A program made the position numbers and the translations under genes. A stretch of DNA of 64,000 bases from Shumkonia mesophila (GTDB lineage: Bacteria > Pseudomonadota > Alphaproteobacteria > Rhodospirillales > Shumkoniaceae), in assembly GCF_026163695.1 (NCBI RefSeq), contig NZ_JAOTID010000013.1:62001-126000 (forward strand). The letters are read 5' to 3'. Positions 42,370-53,706 of the stretch are shown piece by piece (the first letter of the stretch is position 1; each line of letters begins with the position of its first letter). The notes under the pieces were generated by a model. The model worked only from the letters and a program-made list of their open reading frames with translations. It was not told the origin of the DNA and searched no databases.

Positions 42370-43505
42370 CAATTGGGCCTCCCGGGCTGGGCGTCGCCGC
42401 CGCGATCCATCAGGTCCATCACCATGTCGGCCAGCCGGACCGCGGCATCGGGCCGCCCGACGGCGCGCGCCGCGGCGGCCGCCCGATCCAGCGTCGCCGG
42501 CACGGCCAGCAGGGATTCCAGGCGGGCCGCCAGGGCCGGCGCCGTGAAACCGTCCTGCGGCATCAGCCAGCCGCCGCCGGCCTCGGCAACGGCGTGGGCG
42601 TTGAACGACTGGTGGTCGTCGATGGCATGCGGATAGGGCACCAGGATGGCCGGCCGGCCGACCGCCAGCATTTCCGCCACCGTCGAGGCGCCGGAACGGG
42701 CGATCAGCAGATGGGCCGCCGCCAGGCGTTCCGGGATGTCGTCGAAGAAACTCTTGAGCTCGGCTTCGATGCCGCCCGCCCGGTAGGCGGACGTCGCCGC
42801 CTCCAGGTCCTCCGGCCGGCATTGCTGAACGATGGCCAGCCGGCAGCGCAACGCATCCGGCAGCAGGCCGATGGCCGCCGGCACGACCTGGGAAAAGACC
42901 CGTGCGCCCTGGCTGCCGCCGACCACCATCAGGCGGATCGTTCCGTCGAGGGCCGGGGGAGCGTACGGCCGCTCGCGCATGGCAAGCACGGCGGCGCGCA
43001 CCGGCATACCGGTGTGGACCACCCGGTCGGCGCCGCGCTCGGGGATGGCCTGGCAATCGGCGAACGACGTGGCGATGCGCGAAACGCGGCCTGCCAGCAG
43101 CCGGTTGGCCCGCCCGAGAACGGCGTTCTGTTCGTGGACGGCGGTGCGCCGGCCGCCCAGGGCCGCCGCCGCCATGGTCGGCACCGAGGCGTAGCCGCCA
43201 AAGCCGATCACCGCCGCCGGCTGGAGGCGTGCGAGCAGGCGACGGGCCTGCCAGGTACCGATGACCAGTTCGACGCCGCCGCGCAGGCGGGCGGCCACGC
43301 CCTTGCCGGCCAGGCCGCCGGCCCGGATGCGGTAGGTTTCGGTACCGGCCAGGAAGGTGCCCCGCGCGGAGCCTCGCTGATCGGTGATCAGGGCGACGCG
43401 GCAGCCGCGGCCCAGCAGTTCGCGGCCCAGCGCCTCGGCCGGGAAGACGTGGCCGGCGGTACCGCCGGCCGCCAGGACGACAAGGGGGGTGGCGGGCGCG
43501 CTCAT
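42369..43505 (-). CDS. murG: UDP-GlcNAc:lipid I glycosyltransferase MurG
   Basis: A 378-residue GT-B enzyme on the inner face of the cytoplasmic membrane that makes lipid II. The first glycine-rich loop is [18 protein letters not shown]; the second is [11 protein letters not shown]; donor binding includes [25 protein letters not shown] and [10 protein letters not shown]. Coupled to ftsW through an ATGA junction. Confidence 0.97.
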
Positions 43506-44623
43506 TCGCCGAAATCCTGGTGCGGACGGGCGCGGGTCAAGGCCAGCACCATGCCCATGGTCAGCGCCAGTGCGATCATCGACGAGCCGCCGTAGGAAAT
43601 GAACGGCAGCGTCATGCCCTTGGGCGGCATCAGGCGGACGGCCGAGGCCATGTTGATGATGGCCTGCAGCCCGAACAGCACCAGCAGGCCCGACACCGCC
43701 AGCACGACGAACAGGTTTTCCTCCTTGAGGATGCGCGCGAAGCCGCGCAGCACGACGAACGTGAACAGCGCGACGATCAGCAGGCAGACGATGAGGCCGA
43801 ATTCCTCGCCGGCCACCGCGAAGATGAAGTCGGTGTGGGCGTCGGGCAGCACCGCCTTGATCTGGCCCTCGCCGGGGCCGCGGCCGAACAGGCCGCCGTT
43901 GCGGAAGGCCTCCAGCCCGCGCGCCACCTGATAGCTGTCGCCGATGGCGGGGTCGAGGAAGCGGTCGACCCGGCTCTGCACGTGCGAGAAGGTGAAGTAG
44001 GCGCCGACCCCGGCCCCCAGGAAGATGGCGCCGATGGCCCCCACCCAGGTCAGCGGCAGGCCGGCGATGAACAGCTGCACCCCCCAGATGGCGGCCACCA
44101 GGATGGTCATGCCGACGTCGGGCTGCAACAGCAGCAGTCCGGCCACCACCGCCAGCAGGATGGTGGCGACGCCGTAACCGGGGAAGCCGTCGTCCATGCG
44201 CCGCTCGGCCAGCATCCAGGCGGCCATGACGGCGAAGCTGGGCTTGACGAACTCGGACGGCTGGATCGTCAAGGAACCGATCTGCAGCCAGCGGACGGCG
44301 CCCTTGGTCTCGACGCCGAAGAACAGCACCCCCACCATCATCACCAGCGACGCCACCAGGATGAGGGCAGCCAGCCGGCGCACGCCCTTAACCGACAGCA
44401 GCGAGGTCGAAATCATGATGGCCAGCGCCAGCGGCAGGAAGACGAACTGGCGGCGGGCGAAGTGGAAGGTTTCCAACCCGATACGCTCGGCGACCGGCGG
44501 CGAGGCGGCCAGCGTCAGCACGGCGCCCACGCCGACGATGGCGAACAGCGCGGCCAGGGTCCAGCGGTCCACCGTCCACCACCACCGTCCGACCAGGCTG
44601 GTATCGGTGCGTCCGATGCTCAT
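43502..44623 (-). CDS. ftsW: Septal SEDS glycosyltransferase FtsW
   Basis: A 373-residue polytopic membrane protein with about 10 helices. SEDS signatures are [18 protein letters not shown] and, near the end, [20 protein letters not shown]. It polymerises lipid II at the septum with FtsI. It begins just inside the murD end (ATGA overlap) and is followed by murG in the same way. Confidence 0.97.
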   Translation of the reverse strand: MSIGRTDTSLVGRWWWTVDRWTLAALFAIVGVGAVLTLAASPPVAERIGLETFHFARRQFVFLPLALAIMISTSLLSVKGVRRLAALILVASLVMMVGVLFFGVETKGAVRWLQIGSLTIQPSEFVKPSFAVMAAWMLAERRMDDGFPGYGVATILLAVVAGLLLLQPDVGMTILVAAIWGVQLFIAGLPLTWVGAIGAIFLGAGVGAYFTFSHVQSRVDRFLDPAIGDSYQVARGLEAFRNGGLFGRGPGEGQIKAVLPDAHTDFIFAVAGEEFGLIVCLLIVALFTFVVLRGFARILKEENLFVVLAVSGLLVLFGLQAIINMASAVRLMPPKGMTLPFISYGGSSMIALALTMGMVLALTRARPHQDFGE

Positions 44624-46014
44624 GACGCCGCCCTCCGGCCGTTGGCCAGGTCGGCGACCAGATCGCGGAAGACGTCGCCGCGGTGCTCGAAGCTGGTGAA
44701 CTGGTCGAAGGACGCGCAGGCCGGCGACAGCAGGACGACGGCGCCCGGGATCGCTTCGGCGACGGCCAGCTTATGGGCTTCCCGCACCGCCGCCTCGAGC
44801 GTGCCGCAGCGGCTGACCGGAACCTGGCCGGCCAGCGTCTCGGCGAAGGCCGCCTCGGCGGCGCCGATCAGGAGGGCGCGGCGGATGCGCGGATAGTAGG
44901 GCTCGATGCCGGCGAGGCCCCCTTCCTTGGGCAGGCCGCCGGCGATCCAGTAGATGGCGTCGTAGCAGGCCAGCGCGCGTGCCGCGGCGTCGGCGTTGGT
45001 CGCCTTGCTGTCGTTGATGAAGGCGATGCCGCCGACGCTGGCGATGCGCTCCTGGCGGTGGGCGAGGCCGGGATAGGTGACGAGCGCCCTGGCGATCGCC
45101 TCACGCTCGATGCCGACGGCGCGCGCCGCGGCATAGGCGGCGGCGGCGTTCTGCCAGTTGTGCTCGCCGGGAAGCGTCGGCGCCTCGGCGAGGTCGACGA
45201 CCGCGCGCATGGCGCCTTCCATGTCGTCGACCAGCCGGCCGCCGGCGGCGAACACGCCCTTCGACACCCGCCGCAGGCACGAGATCGGCACCACGCGGCG
45301 CCCGCCTTCGGTCTTGAACTCCTCGAAAATGGCCCGCGAGCGGTCGTCGTCGACACCGACGATCGCCATCATGTGCGGCTTCTGGTGGCGGAAGATGCGG
45401 CGCTTGGCGGCAACGTAGCCGTCCATGCCGCCATGCCGGCCGAGGTGGTCGGGCGACAGGTTGATGAAGACGGCGACGTCGAAGGCGGCCTCGTCGATAA
45501 GGTCGAGCTGGTAGGACGACAGCTCGAGCACGTAGATGCCACCCGCTTCCAGCGGCTTGAGCCCGAGGGCCGGGGCGCCCAGGTTGCCGCCGACCTCGAC
45601 GGTGCGGCCGGCCTCCTTGAGGATGTGGCCGATCAGCGCGGTGGTGGTCGACTTGCCGTTGGTGCCGGTAATGCCGACGTAGGTGGCCCTGGGCTGGGCC
45701 TTGGCCAGCAACTCGATGTCGCCGACGATGGGGCAGCCGGCATGACGCGCCATCGCCACCACCGGATGCGGCGCCGGATGGGTCAACGGCACCCCGGGGC
45801 TGAGCAGCAGGGCGGCGGCGGAGCGCCAGTCGCAGGTGCCCGGCTCTTGCAGCGTCACGCCCTTCGCAGTGGCGGCGGCGCGGCTTTTCACGTTGTCGTC
45901 CCAGGCCCACACGGTGGCGCCGCCGGCGGCAAGCGACAGCGCCGAAGCGATGCCGGAGCGGCCGAGGCCGAACACGGCGACCGGACGGTCGGCGAAGTGG
46001 GAAACGGTGATCAT
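44620..46014 (-). CDS. murD: UDP-MurNAc-L-Ala--D-glutamate ligase
   Basis: A 464-residue Mur ligase. The N-terminal Rossmann part has AVFGLGRSGIASALSL, the ATP loop is GITGTNGKSTTTALIGH, and the central motif NLSPDHLGRHGGMDGYVAAK is typical of MurD. The C-terminal domain has FINDSKATNADAAARAL. It adds D-Glu to the growing stem peptide. It starts 7 bp from the mraY stop. Confidence 0.97.
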   Translation of the reverse strand: MITVSHFADRPVAVFGLGRSGIASALSLAAGGATVWAWDDNVKSRAAATAKGVTLQEPGTCDWRSAAALLLSPGVPLTHPAPHPVVAMARHAGCPIVGDIELLAKAQPRATYVGITGTNGKSTTTALIGHILKEAGRTVEVGGNLGAPALGLKPLEAGGIYVLELSSYQLDLIDEAAFDVAVFINLSPDHLGRHGGMDGYVAAKRRIFRHQKPHMMAIVGVDDDRSRAIFEEFKTEGGRRVVPISCLRRVSKGVFAAGGRLVDDMEGAMRAVVDLAEAPTLPGEHNWQNAAAAYAAARAVGIEREAIARALVTYPGLAHRQERIASVGGIAFINDSKATNADAAARALACYDAIYWIAGGLPKEGGLAGIEPYYPRIRRALLIGAAEAAFAETLAGQVPVSRCGTLEAAVREAHKLAVAEAIPGAVVLLSPACASFDQFTSFEHRGDVFRDLVADLANGRRAAS

Positions 46015-46021
46015 GCCCCCC

Positions 46022-47110
46022 TCACCTCAGCTTCAGGGTCGAAAGGCCGACCAGCGCCAGGATCGTCGCGATGATCCAGAAGCGGATGACGATGGTCGAT
46101 TCGGCCCAGCCCTTCTTTTCGAAGTGGTGGTGCAGCGGCGCCATGCGGAAAACCCGGCGACCGGTCAGCTTGAACGAGACCACCTGGACCACCACCGACA
46201 CGGTTTCCAGCACGAACAGGCCGCCGACGATGGCCAGCACCAGCTCGTGCTTGGTGATGACGCTGACCGAGCCCAGGGCGCCGCCCAGGGACAGCGAGCC
46301 GGTGTCGCCCATGAAAACGGCGGCCGGCGGCGCGTTGAACCACAGGAACCCCAACCCGCCGCCCGCCAGGGCGCCGCAGAATACGGCCAACTCGCCGCTG
46401 CCGGGCACGTAGTGGAGCTGCAGGTAATTGGCGAACAGGGCGTTGCCGACCAGGTACGAGATCAGCGCGAACACGGCGATGGCGATCATCACCGGCACGA
46501 CGGCCAGGCCGTCGAGCCCGTCGGTCAGGTTGACGGCGTTGGACGCCCCGACCATGACGAACACGGCAAACGCGATGAAGCCCCAGCCGAAGTCGACCAG
46601 CACCTGCTTGAAGAACGGCACCGCCAGATAGCTGGCCAGCGAGGCCGGCAGCATCGACGTGATCCAAAAGGCGGCGACGACCGCGATGCCGGTGAGCAGC
46701 GCAAGCTTGGCGCGGCCGGGCAGGCCGCCGCTTTGGCGCCGGGTGACCTTCAGCCAGTCGTCGGCGAAGCCGACGGCGCCGAAGCCGATGGTGACGAACA
46801 GCGCCGCCCAGACGAAGCCGTTGCTGAGATCCGCCCACAGCAGGGTGGAGACCGTCAGCGCCAGCAGGATCATGAAGCCGCCCATGGTGGGCGTGCCCTT
46901 CTTGGTGATCAGATGGCTTTCCGGGCCGTCGAGGCGGATCGGCTGGCCGCCGTTCTGGACCTTGCGCAGGTGGCGGATGATCCGGGGGCCGAGGACGAAG
47001 GCGACGATCAGCGCCGTGATGATGGCGGCGCCGGTGCGGAACGTGAGGTAGCGCACGACGTTGAAGACGAGGAACTCGTCGGCCAGCGGGACAAGCAGAT
47101 GGAACAGCAT
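46022..47110 (-). CDS. mraY: Phospho-MurNAc-pentapeptide transferase MraY
   Basis: A 362-residue, 10-helix enzyme producing lipid I from UDP-MurNAc-pentapeptide and undecaprenyl phosphate. Catalytic and metal-binding motifs are present: [32 protein letters not shown] and the [11 protein letters not shown] loop. The ATG at 47110 fits the family ([13 protein letters not shown]); the frame is open further upstream inside murF. Confidence 0.98.
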   Translation of the reverse strand: MLFHLLVPLADEFLVFNVVRYLTFRTGAAIITALIVAFVLGPRIIRHLRKVQNGGQPIRLDGPESHLITKKGTPTMGGFMILLALTVSTLLWADLSNGFVWAALFVTIGFGAVGFADDWLKVTRRQSGGLPGRAKLALLTGIAVVAAFWITSMLPASLASYLAVPFFKQVLVDFGWGFIAFAVFVMVGASNAVNLTDGLDGLAVVPVMIAIAVFALISYLVGNALFANYLQLHYVPGSGELAVFCGALAGGGLGFLWFNAPPAAVFMGDTGSLSLGGALGSVSVITKHELVLAIVGGLFVLETVSVVVQVVSFKLTGRRVFRMAPLHHHFEKKGWAESTIVIRFWIIATILALVGLSTLKLR

Positions 47111-47118
47111 GGCGCCCC

Positions 47119-48573
47119 CTAACGCCCGTTGACGGTCCGGCGTGGCGCGTCGCCGCCGTTGGCGCCGAGCTTCAGCAAGGCCTGCACGATGGGGCCGGTG
47201 CGGCTGCCCGCCGAGCCCTTGACCATCACCACGTCGCCCGGTCCGACGGCGCCCCTGACCAGCGGCAACAGCGCCTCGGCGTCGGCGGCATGGCCGCCCC
47301 GCATGGCGGCCGGCAACACCCCCGACAGACAGGCCATGTGGGTTCCCGCCGTGAACACCAAGTCGATGCCATTGCGGCGCAGCGGCGCCGCCAAACCGGC
47401 ATGCAGGTCGCCGGACTCGGCACCCAGTTCCAGCATGTCGCCCAGCACGGCGATCCGCCGCCCGCCCGGGCCCGGCTGGGCGACGCCCAACACCTCGAAG
47501 GCGGCGCACATGGAAACCGGGCTGGCGTTATAGCTTTCGTCGATCAGCTCGAAGGCGCCGCCCGCCATCGTCACCCGATGTCGCTGGCCACGGCCCTTCG
47601 GCAGTTCGATGACGGCAAGCGAGGCCGCCGCGTTCTTGACGTCGCCGCCGGCCGCCCACACCGTGGCCAGGACGCCCAGGCTGTTGATCACCCAGTGGCG
47701 GCCCGGCGCGCCGACGCGCAGGCGCAGCGTCTCGCCGCCCACCATCACCTTGAGGCGCGAGCCGTCGGCCTCGATGGTCGCCTCGGTCAACCTGACGTCG
47801 GCGCCGGCGTCGACACCGAAGGAAACGATCCGCGACACGCCGGCTGCCTCGGCGGAGCCCGCCAGGCGCGCGAAAAATCGGTTGTCGCGGTTGAGCACCG
47901 CCACGCCGTCGGCCTCGATGCCGTCGAAGATCTCGGCCTTGGCGTCGGCGATCGCCTCGACGCTGTCGAAGAATTCCGTGTGAACGGGTTCCACCGTGGT
48001 GACGATGGCGACGTGCGGCCGGGCCAGGCGCGACAGCGGCGAGATTTCGCCGGCATGGTTCATGCCCATCTCGAAAATGCCGATTTCGGCGTCCAGCGGC
48101 AGCCTGGACAGGCTGAGCGGCAGGCCCCAGTGGTTGTTGAGGTTGCCGGTCGTGGCGAACACCGCGTACTGCCGGCCGAGCACCGTGCGCAACGCCTCCT
48201 TGGTCCCGGTTTTCCCGACGCTGCCGGTCACCGCGATGATGCGGGCGCGCGTCCGGGTGCGGGCCGCCGCCCCCAGCTGCCGCAACGCGTCCAGGGTATC
48301 GCCGACCACCAGAAGCGGCGCCTTCTCGGAAACTTCGGGTGGGCGATGGCTGACCATCGCCGCCGCCGCACCGCCGCCGAGGGCATCGGCGACGAAGGCG
48401 TGGCCGTCGAAGTTGGGGCCCTTGATGGCGACGAACAGGTCGCCCGCCTGGATCGCCCGGCTGTCGATGGAAACGCCGGTGGCCGTCCATTCGCCACTGG
48501 CGCGGCCCCCGGTCGCCGCCATCGTCTCCGCCGCGGTCCACAGAACAGATCCGGCATGGGGCGCAACGTTCAT
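47119..48573 (-). CDS. murF: UDP-MurNAc-tripeptide--D-Ala-D-Ala ligase
   Basis: A 484-residue Mur ligase completing the pentapeptide with the product of Ddl. The N-terminal domain has [19 protein letters not shown]; the ATP loop is [14 protein letters not shown] in alphaproteobacterial style, shown here as [15 protein letters not shown]; later motifs are [11 protein letters not shown] and [11 protein letters not shown]. It overlaps murE by four bases (ATGA). Confidence 0.97.
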   Translation of the reverse strand: MNVAPHAGSVLWTAAETMAATGGRASGEWTATGVSIDSRAIQAGDLFVAIKGPNFDGHAFVADALGGGAAAAMVSHRPPEVSEKAPLLVVGDTLDALRQLGAAARTRTRARIIAVTGSVGKTGTKEALRTVLGRQYAVFATTGNLNNHWGLPLSLSRLPLDAEIGIFEMGMNHAGEISPLSRLARPHVAIVTTVEPVHTEFFDSVEAIADAKAEIFDGIEADGVAVLNRDNRFFARLAGSAEAAGVSRIVSFGVDAGADVRLTEATIEADGSRLKVMVGGETLRLRVGAPGRHWVINSLGVLATVWAAGGDVKNAAASLAVIELPKGRGQRHRVTMAGGAFELIDESYNASPVSMCAAFEVLGVAQPGPGGRRIAVLGDMLELGAESGDLHAGLAAPLRRNGIDLVFTAGTHMACLSGVLPAAMRGGHAADAEALLPLVRGAVGPGDVVMVKGSAGSRTGPIVQALLKLGANGGDAPRRTVNGR

Positions 48574-50039
48574 CGTCCGACCTCCGCCACCGCTTCGCTG
48601 ACCACCGTCACGTCGTCGAAAGGAATGACCTTGTCGCCGACGATCTGGCCGGTCTCGTGGCCCTTGCCGGCCACCAGCAGAACATCGTCGGGACCGAGGG
48701 CGGCGACGGCGGCGGCAATGGCCTGCCGGCGGTCGCCGATTTCGCGGGCGCGCGGACTGGCCGCCATGACCTGCCGGCGGATGGCGGCGGCATCCTCGCC
48801 GCGCGGGTTGTCGTCGGTGACGAAGGCCAGGTCGGCCAGGGTGTCGGCGATGCGGCCCATTTGGGGGCGCTTGCCGGCGTCGCGGTCGCCGCCGCAGCCG
48901 AAGACGACGAGCAGCCGTCCCTTGACGTGCGGCCGCAGGGTCTTGAGCACGGACTCCAGGGCGTCGGGGGTATGGGCGAAGTCGACGATAATGGGTGCGC
49001 CGTTGGGATGGCGGGCCGCCAGCTGCAAGCGGCCACGCACGCCCTCCAGCCCGCCCAGCGCCGCCACCGCCTTGGCGGCGTCGCTGCCGGTGGCGATGGC
49101 GAGGCCCAGGGCGCACAGGGCGTTCATCGCCTGGAAGGCGCCGACCAGCGGCAGGACGACGTCGTGGGATCGTCCCTCGACGGCAATCTTCAGCCGCTGG
49201 CTCTCGGCCAACGGTTCGCTGCGCTCCAAGCGGATGGCCTCGCCCGCCGTCCCGTAGGTGAGGACGGCGAGGCCGCGCTTGCGGGCCGCCTCGACAAACA
49301 TCGGCGCCCCGGCGTCGTCGGCGTTGATCACGGCGGCGCCGTCGCCGGCGGTGACGTCGGTGAACAGGCGCAACTTGGCCGCCCCATAGGCGTCCATGGT
49401 TCCGTGATAGTCGAGGTGGTCGCGGGTCAGGTTGGTGAAGCCGGCCGCCTTCACCTTGACGCCGTCGAGCCGGTATTGGGCGAGGCCGTGACTGGAGGCC
49501 TCGAAGGCCAGATGGCTCACCCCGGCTTCGGCCAGGGCGGCAAGGTCGCGATGGAGGTCGACGGCGTCGGGCGTAGTCAGGCTGCCCTTGGTCTCGACGC
49601 CCGGCGCCACGGTGCCCAGCGTTCCCATGCTGGCGGCCTGGTGGCCCAGGCGGGCCCAGATCTGGCGCACGAAGGTGACCGTCGAGGTCTTGCCGTTGGT
49701 GCCGGTGACGGCCGCGACGGTGGCGGGCTGCCTATCGTAAAAACGCGCCGCCATCAGGGCCAGGGCGCGGCGCGGGTTCTCGGCATTGATCAGGCGGGCC
49801 GGAAGGGTTGGCGGGTAAAGCTGGGTACCGGGTGGAGCGAGCACGGCAACGGCCCCGCGGCCGAGGGCCTCGGCGATGAATTCGCGGCCGTCGGCGTGGG
49901 CGCCGGGAAAGGCGGCGAACAGATAGCCGGGCTTGACCTGGCGCGAGTCGCTGGTCAGTCCCGTGATGTCCGTGGTTCCGAATTCGGCCGCCCCGGCCAA
50001 GCCTTGAAGTTCTTCGCTCAGCAGGTCAGCGAGCCGCAC
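48570..50039 (-). CDS. murE: UDP-MurNAc-tripeptide synthetase (meso-DAP adding)
   Basis: A 489-residue Mur ligase. The ATP loop is AVTGTNGKTSTVTFVRQ, and the substrate motif TDDNPRGED contains DNPR, the signature for meso-diaminopimelate rather than lysine. It therefore indicates a Gram-negative DAP-type wall. The start is GTG at 50039, preceded by AGGGAGG; it lies 14 bases inside ftsI. The frame continues upstream but only as a shadow of ftsI. Confidence 0.96.
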   Translation of the reverse strand: MRLADLLSEELQGLAGAAEFGTTDITGLTSDSRQVKPGYLFAAFPGAHADGREFIAEALGRGAVAVLAPPGTQLYPPTLPARLINAENPRRALALMAARFYDRQPATVAAVTGTNGKTSTVTFVRQIWARLGHQAASMGTLGTVAPGVETKGSLTTPDAVDLHRDLAALAEAGVSHLAFEASSHGLAQYRLDGVKVKAAGFTNLTRDHLDYHGTMDAYGAAKLRLFTDVTAGDGAAVINADDAGAPMFVEAARKRGLAVLTYGTAGEAIRLERSEPLAESQRLKIAVEGRSHDVVLPLVGAFQAMNALCALGLAIATGSDAAKAVAALGGLEGVRGRLQLAARHPNGAPIIVDFAHTPDALESVLKTLRPHVKGRLLVVFGCGGDRDAGKRPQMGRIADTLADLAFVTDDNPRGEDAAAIRRQVMAASPRAREIGDRRQAIAAAVAALGPDDVLLVAGKGHETGQIVGDKVIPFDDVTVVSEAVAEVGR

Positions 50040-51825
50040 GCCGGGCCTCCCTGACATCGTCGAGGGCCGCCCGCACCGCGACCACCAGGTCGCGGTTGAC
50101 CGGCACGGCCTTCGGCGCGTTCTTGGGGGCGATGCCGGGCGCCGCGTCGTCGCCCGGCACACTCGGGGAAATGCCCATGAGCGGAGCGATCCGCTTGACG
50201 ATCTTGCCGACCGCCGGCGCCGCGACCCAGCCGCCGGTAGCGTAGTTGTACGTCTTCTTGGTGCCGTGCGGTTCGTCGAGAAGGGCCAGCACCACATAGC
50301 GCGGCCGCTCGATGGGGAAGGCGCCGATGAAGGACGAGATCCGGGCGTCGCTGCGATAGCGGCCGTTGACTTCCTTCTCGGCGGTGCCGGTCTTGCCGCC
50401 GATGCGATAGCCCTCGACCTTGGCCTGCTTGCCGCTGCCTTCCTCGACCACCAGTTCCATCAGTTGGCGCACCTTGGCCGAGGTCTCCGGCGACAGGACG
50501 CGCTCGCCGACCAGGGGCGCGGCCCCTTCGTGGCGCAGGATGGTGGGGGTGTAGCGGATGCCGCCGTTGACCAGCGTCGCCGTCGCCGCCACCACTTGCA
50601 GGGGGCTGACCGCGAGGCCATGGCCGAAGGCGATCGTCATGGTGTTGATTTCGCGCCACTGCGCGGGAACCAGCGGCTTGCCGACCTCGGGCAGTTCGAC
50701 GGCGGGCGCCGTCAGCAGGCCCAACCGGCCCAGATAGTCGCGCTGGCCCTTGGTGCCCACATCGAGCGCCATCTTGGCCGCGCCGATGTTGGACGAATGG
50801 ATCAGGATTTCGGGGACCGACAGCCAGCGGTTCTCGCCGTGGTAGTCGCTGATGGTGAAGCGGGCGACGCGGATCGGCTTGCTGGCGTCATAACCGCTCT
50901 GCAGGGTGACGGTGCCGGAGTCCAGCGCCATGGCGGCGGTGAACAGTTTGAAGGTCGACCCCATCTCGTAGACGCCCTTGGTGGCGCGGTTGAAGCCGGC
51001 CTCGCCCTGCAGGGTGGCGGGCTGATTGGGATCGAAGTCGGGCAGCGACACCATGGCCAGCGTTTCGCCGGTGGCGACGTCGAGCACGATGGCGGTGCCG
51101 CCCAGCGCCCTGTATTCGGCGACGGCGGCGGAAAGTTCCTCGTGCGCGATGGCCTGGACCCGAAGGTCGATGGAAAGCTTGAGCGGCTCGTCGTCGACCC
51201 GCAGGCGCTCGTCGAACAGCTTCTCGACGCCGGCGATGCCGCGGCTGTCGACGTCGGTGAGGCCAAGCACGTGGGCGACGAGCGGCCCGTGCGGATAGAC
51301 CCGCCGTTCGCCCTGATGGAATTGCAGGCCGGGAATCCCCAACCGGTTGACCTCGAACTTCTGGCTGGGGGTGAGGTTGCGATGGATCCACACGAAACGG
51401 TTGCGGCTGGACAGTTTGGCCAGCAGGTCGGCGCCGTCGAGTTCGGGCAGCACGGTCAGCAGGCGTTCGGTCGCCTCGGCAGGGTCGAGCACCTCGGTGG
51501 CGTCGGCATAGAGCGAGGCGGTGGGCAGGCTGGTCGCCAGGATCAGCCCGTTGCGGTCCAGCACCTCGGCACGGTCCATGGTGCCACTGCGCTCGCTCTC
51601 GGCCTGCGCAACCTTGGGTTCGCCCGGCTGGTCGATGGCGGTGAGGTCGACCAGTCGCCCGGCGATGGCCAGGAAGGCGAAGGCGAACACGGCGCCGGTC
51701 ACCAGCACGCGGTTGCGCCCGGTCTCGAGCGCCTGCTTGCGCGCGCCATCGAGGCGGACACGGCGGAATTCCCAAGGCTTGCGAGTGGCTTGGCCGTTCT
51801 GGCCGAGCGAGGTTTCGGCGCTCAT
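50026..51825 (-). CDS. ftsI: Septal peptidoglycan transpeptidase FtsI (PBP3)
   Basis: A 599-residue class B penicillin-binding protein. A cytoplasmic tail is followed by a transmembrane helix at about 40-58, the pedestal domain, and the transpeptidase domain with SxxK at 290-293 (GSTFKLF), SxN at 344-346 (HSSNIG) and KTGT at 478-481. It crosslinks septal wall together with FtsW. It is coupled to ftsL by an ATGA junction. Confidence 0.98.
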   Translation of the reverse strand: MSAETSLGQNGQATRKPWEFRRVRLDGARKQALETGRNRVLVTGAVFAFAFLAIAGRLVDLTAIDQPGEPKVAQAESERSGTMDRAEVLDRNGLILATSLPTASLYADATEVLDPAEATERLLTVLPELDGADLLAKLSSRNRFVWIHRNLTPSQKFEVNRLGIPGLQFHQGERRVYPHGPLVAHVLGLTDVDSRGIAGVEKLFDERLRVDDEPLKLSIDLRVQAIAHEELSAAVAEYRALGGTAIVLDVATGETLAMVSLPDFDPNQPATLQGEAGFNRATKGVYEMGSTFKLFTAAMALDSGTVTLQSGYDASKPIRVARFTISDYHGENRWLSVPEILIHSSNIGAAKMALDVGTKGQRDYLGRLGLLTAPAVELPEVGKPLVPAQWREINTMTIAFGHGLAVSPLQVVAATATLVNGGIRYTPTILRHEGAAPLVGERVLSPETSAKVRQLMELVVEEGSGKQAKVEGYRIGGKTGTAEKEVNGRYRSDARISSFIGAFPIERPRYVVLALLDEPHGTKKTYNYATGGWVAAPAVGKIVKRIAPLMGISPSVPGDDAAPGIAPKNAPKAVPVNRDLVVAVRAALDDVREARRAAR

Positions 51826-52175
51826 CGCTTCTCTCCGCGGCTAAGGCCGGCATCGGCGGGACGCGCCGCAACCGGCTGGACGTCGGGCGTCACCGCCGGC
51901 TGGCGTTCGGCCAAGCCGTCGAAACTGTTCATCTGGCGGGCCGAGATCGGCCCCATGCCCAGGTGCTTCTCGGCCAGCTGGCGCAGCCGGCCGGGATCGT
52001 TCAGGTGGGCCCACTCGGCACGCAGCACGTGGATGGCCCGCTCCTCGCTGACGATGCCGCGCTCGATGCCGGTCAGTTCGGCCTCGAGCTGCTGCACCTG
52101 ATACTTGACCGAAAACAGCACCAGGCTGAGACCGGCGGCGACCAGCAGGGCGAACAGCGTGGTCTGGCGGATCAT
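51822..52175 (-). CDS. ftsL: Cell division protein FtsL
   Basis: A 117-residue bitopic protein. One transmembrane helix ([19 protein letters not shown]) is followed by a periplasmic coiled coil ([19 protein letters not shown]) and the conserved [19 protein letters not shown] motif of FtsL/FtsB-like proteins. The Pro/Ala-rich C-terminus is variable. It bridges FtsQ/FtsB to FtsWI. ATGA overlaps on both sides (rsmH and ftsI). Confidence 0.9.
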   Translation of the reverse strand: MIRQTTLFALLVAAGLSLVLFSVKYQVQQLEAELTGIERGIVSEERAIHVLRAEWAHLNDPGRLRQLAEKHLGMGPISARQMNSFDGLAERQPAVTPDVQPVAARPADAGLSRGEKR

Positions 52176-53140
52176 GACAGACCTCCGGCAAGGGCGGCGG
52201 CAGCGGTTCGCTCGGCGGCGCGCAGGCGGGCCGACCGGGCGCGCGGGTTGGCGGCGGTTTCGGCCTCGCCGGGCACCTGGGAGCGCCGGCCGAGCAACCG
52301 GAAGGTGGCGGCCGGCGCCGCCCCGTCGGCGGCCTCGGGCAGATGGCGCGAGACGTGCGGGCGGTCTTCGCTGCGCGACCTCAGGAAGGTCTTGACCCGG
52401 CGGTCCTCCAAGGAATGAAACGCGACCACGGCCAGACGCCCGCCCGCCTTGAGCACGGCCTCGGCGGCGGCAAGGCCGCGGTCGAGTTCCGCCATCTCCT
52501 GGTTGACGTGGATGCGCAGCGCCTGGAACGTGCGGGTCGCCGGGTCGATGCCGTCGCGCGACTTGGGCACGACGCGGCGCACGATGGCGGCCAGCTGCCC
52601 GGTGCGCTCGATCGGCTCGCGCTCCCTGGCCTCGACGATGGCGCGCGCCACACGGCGCGAGGCCCGCTCCTCGCCATAGGCATAGATGATGTCGGCGAGC
52701 GTTTTCTCGGGAAGGGAATTGACGGCATCCGCGGCACTGGCGCCCTCCTTCTCCATACGCATGTCGAGCGGCCCGTCCTCGCGGAACGAGAAGCCGCGCT
52801 CGGCGTCGTCGATCTGCTGGGACGATACGCCGAGATCCAGCGCCACGCCGTCGACTTCACCTAGACCGGCCGTCGCCAGGATACGGTCCATGTCGCCGTA
52901 ACGGCCGCCGACGACGGTCAGGCGGCCGGGAAAATGCTTGGCCATTTCGGCGCCGCGCGCCACCGCGTCGGGATCGCGGTCTATACCCCACACCGAACAG
53001 TCGGCCGCCTCCAGCACGGCGCGGGCATAGCCGCCGCCGCCGAAGGTGCCGTCGACGTAGATGCCGCCGTCCCGGGGCGCCAGGACGGCAAGCACTTCTT
53101 TCAGCATGACCGGAACGTGGGTGGTCGGGCCCGCCATCAT
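52172..53140 (-). CDS. rsmH: 16S rRNA m4C1402 methyltransferase
   Basis: A 322-residue SAM methyltransferase (formerly MraW). It begins [37 protein letters not shown] is the SAM loop, [18 protein letters not shown] and [11 protein letters not shown] are diagnostic. It methylates N4 of C1402 in 16S rRNA. The start codon overlaps the mraZ stop; a second in-frame ATG follows directly (ATGATG), so the exact start is one codon uncertain. Confidence 0.97.
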   Translation of the reverse strand: MMAGPTTHVPVMLKEVLAVLAPRDGGIYVDGTFGGGGYARAVLEAADCSVWGIDRDPDAVARGAEMAKHFPGRLTVVGGRYGDMDRILATAGLGEVDGVALDLGVSSQQIDDAERGFSFREDGPLDMRMEKEGASAADAVNSLPEKTLADIIYAYGEERASRRVARAIVEAREREPIERTGQLAAIVRRVVPKSRDGIDPATRTFQALRIHVNQEMAELDRGLAAAEAVLKAGGRLAVVAFHSLEDRRVKTFLRSRSEDRPHVSRHLPEAADGAAPAATFRLLGRRSQVPGEAETAANPRARSARLRAAERTAAAALAGGLS

Positions 53141-53610
53141 TCCTCCCCGCCGGCCGGCCCTGACGGCCGCAGCTTGAGGGTGGCGCCGCGGCTGCGGGCC
53201 TTCTCGAAGGTCTGCCGGGCGTGCTTGGCGTAGGTCTCGGGGGTCCAGATCTGCAGGCGGGTGCCGCGGCCGACGAACAGGGCCTCGGCGGTGATGCCGG
53301 CGTGCTCCAGGAGTTCGGGGGGGAGGACCACGCGGCCTTCCGGATCGAAGGCGAGGGGGTGGGCGTTTTCCATGATCACCGAGGCGAGCTCGTCCTGCTC
53401 GTCGGAGAAGAGGTCGAGGTCGTCGAGGCTTTGGCTGATGCGGTTCATGAAGTCTTCGCCGCAGGCCTCGATGGCGGGGTACTTGAACAGCGGATAGGCG
53501 TAGAGGCCGGCGAACGACTGATCCTTGAAGGCGTCGCGGAACGGCTTAGGGACGGAAACCCGACCCTTTCTGTCGATCTTGTTGACGTGCCTGCCGACCA
53601 ACAGCGCCAT
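53137..53610 (-). CDS. mraZ: Transcriptional regulator MraZ
   Basis: A 157-residue protein with two SpoVT/AbrB half-barrels: the first contains [19 protein letters not shown] and the second [23 protein letters not shown]. MraZ forms ring-shaped oligomers and represses the dcw cluster through TGGG repeats, which are present upstream. The ATG at 53610 is chosen because AGAGG lies six bases upstream and it matches the family N-terminus; an ATG five codons earlier has poor spacing. Confidence 0.95.
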   Translation of the reverse strand: MALLVGRHVNKIDRKGRVSVPKPFRDAFKDQSFAGLYAYPLFKYPAIEACGEDFMNRISQSLDDLDLFSDEQDELASVIMENAHPLAFDPEGRVVLPPELLEHAGITAEALFVGRGTRLQIWTPETYAKHARQTFEKARSRGATLKLRPSGPAGGEE

Positions 53611-53706
53611 TCTGACCTCTGCCATCCCCCTTGCGACCGGCCGCCGAAAGGCCCGGAAATCCTCGGCTTACGGTCGCTCCCCCACGATCCACATGGCGGG
53701 CATTCA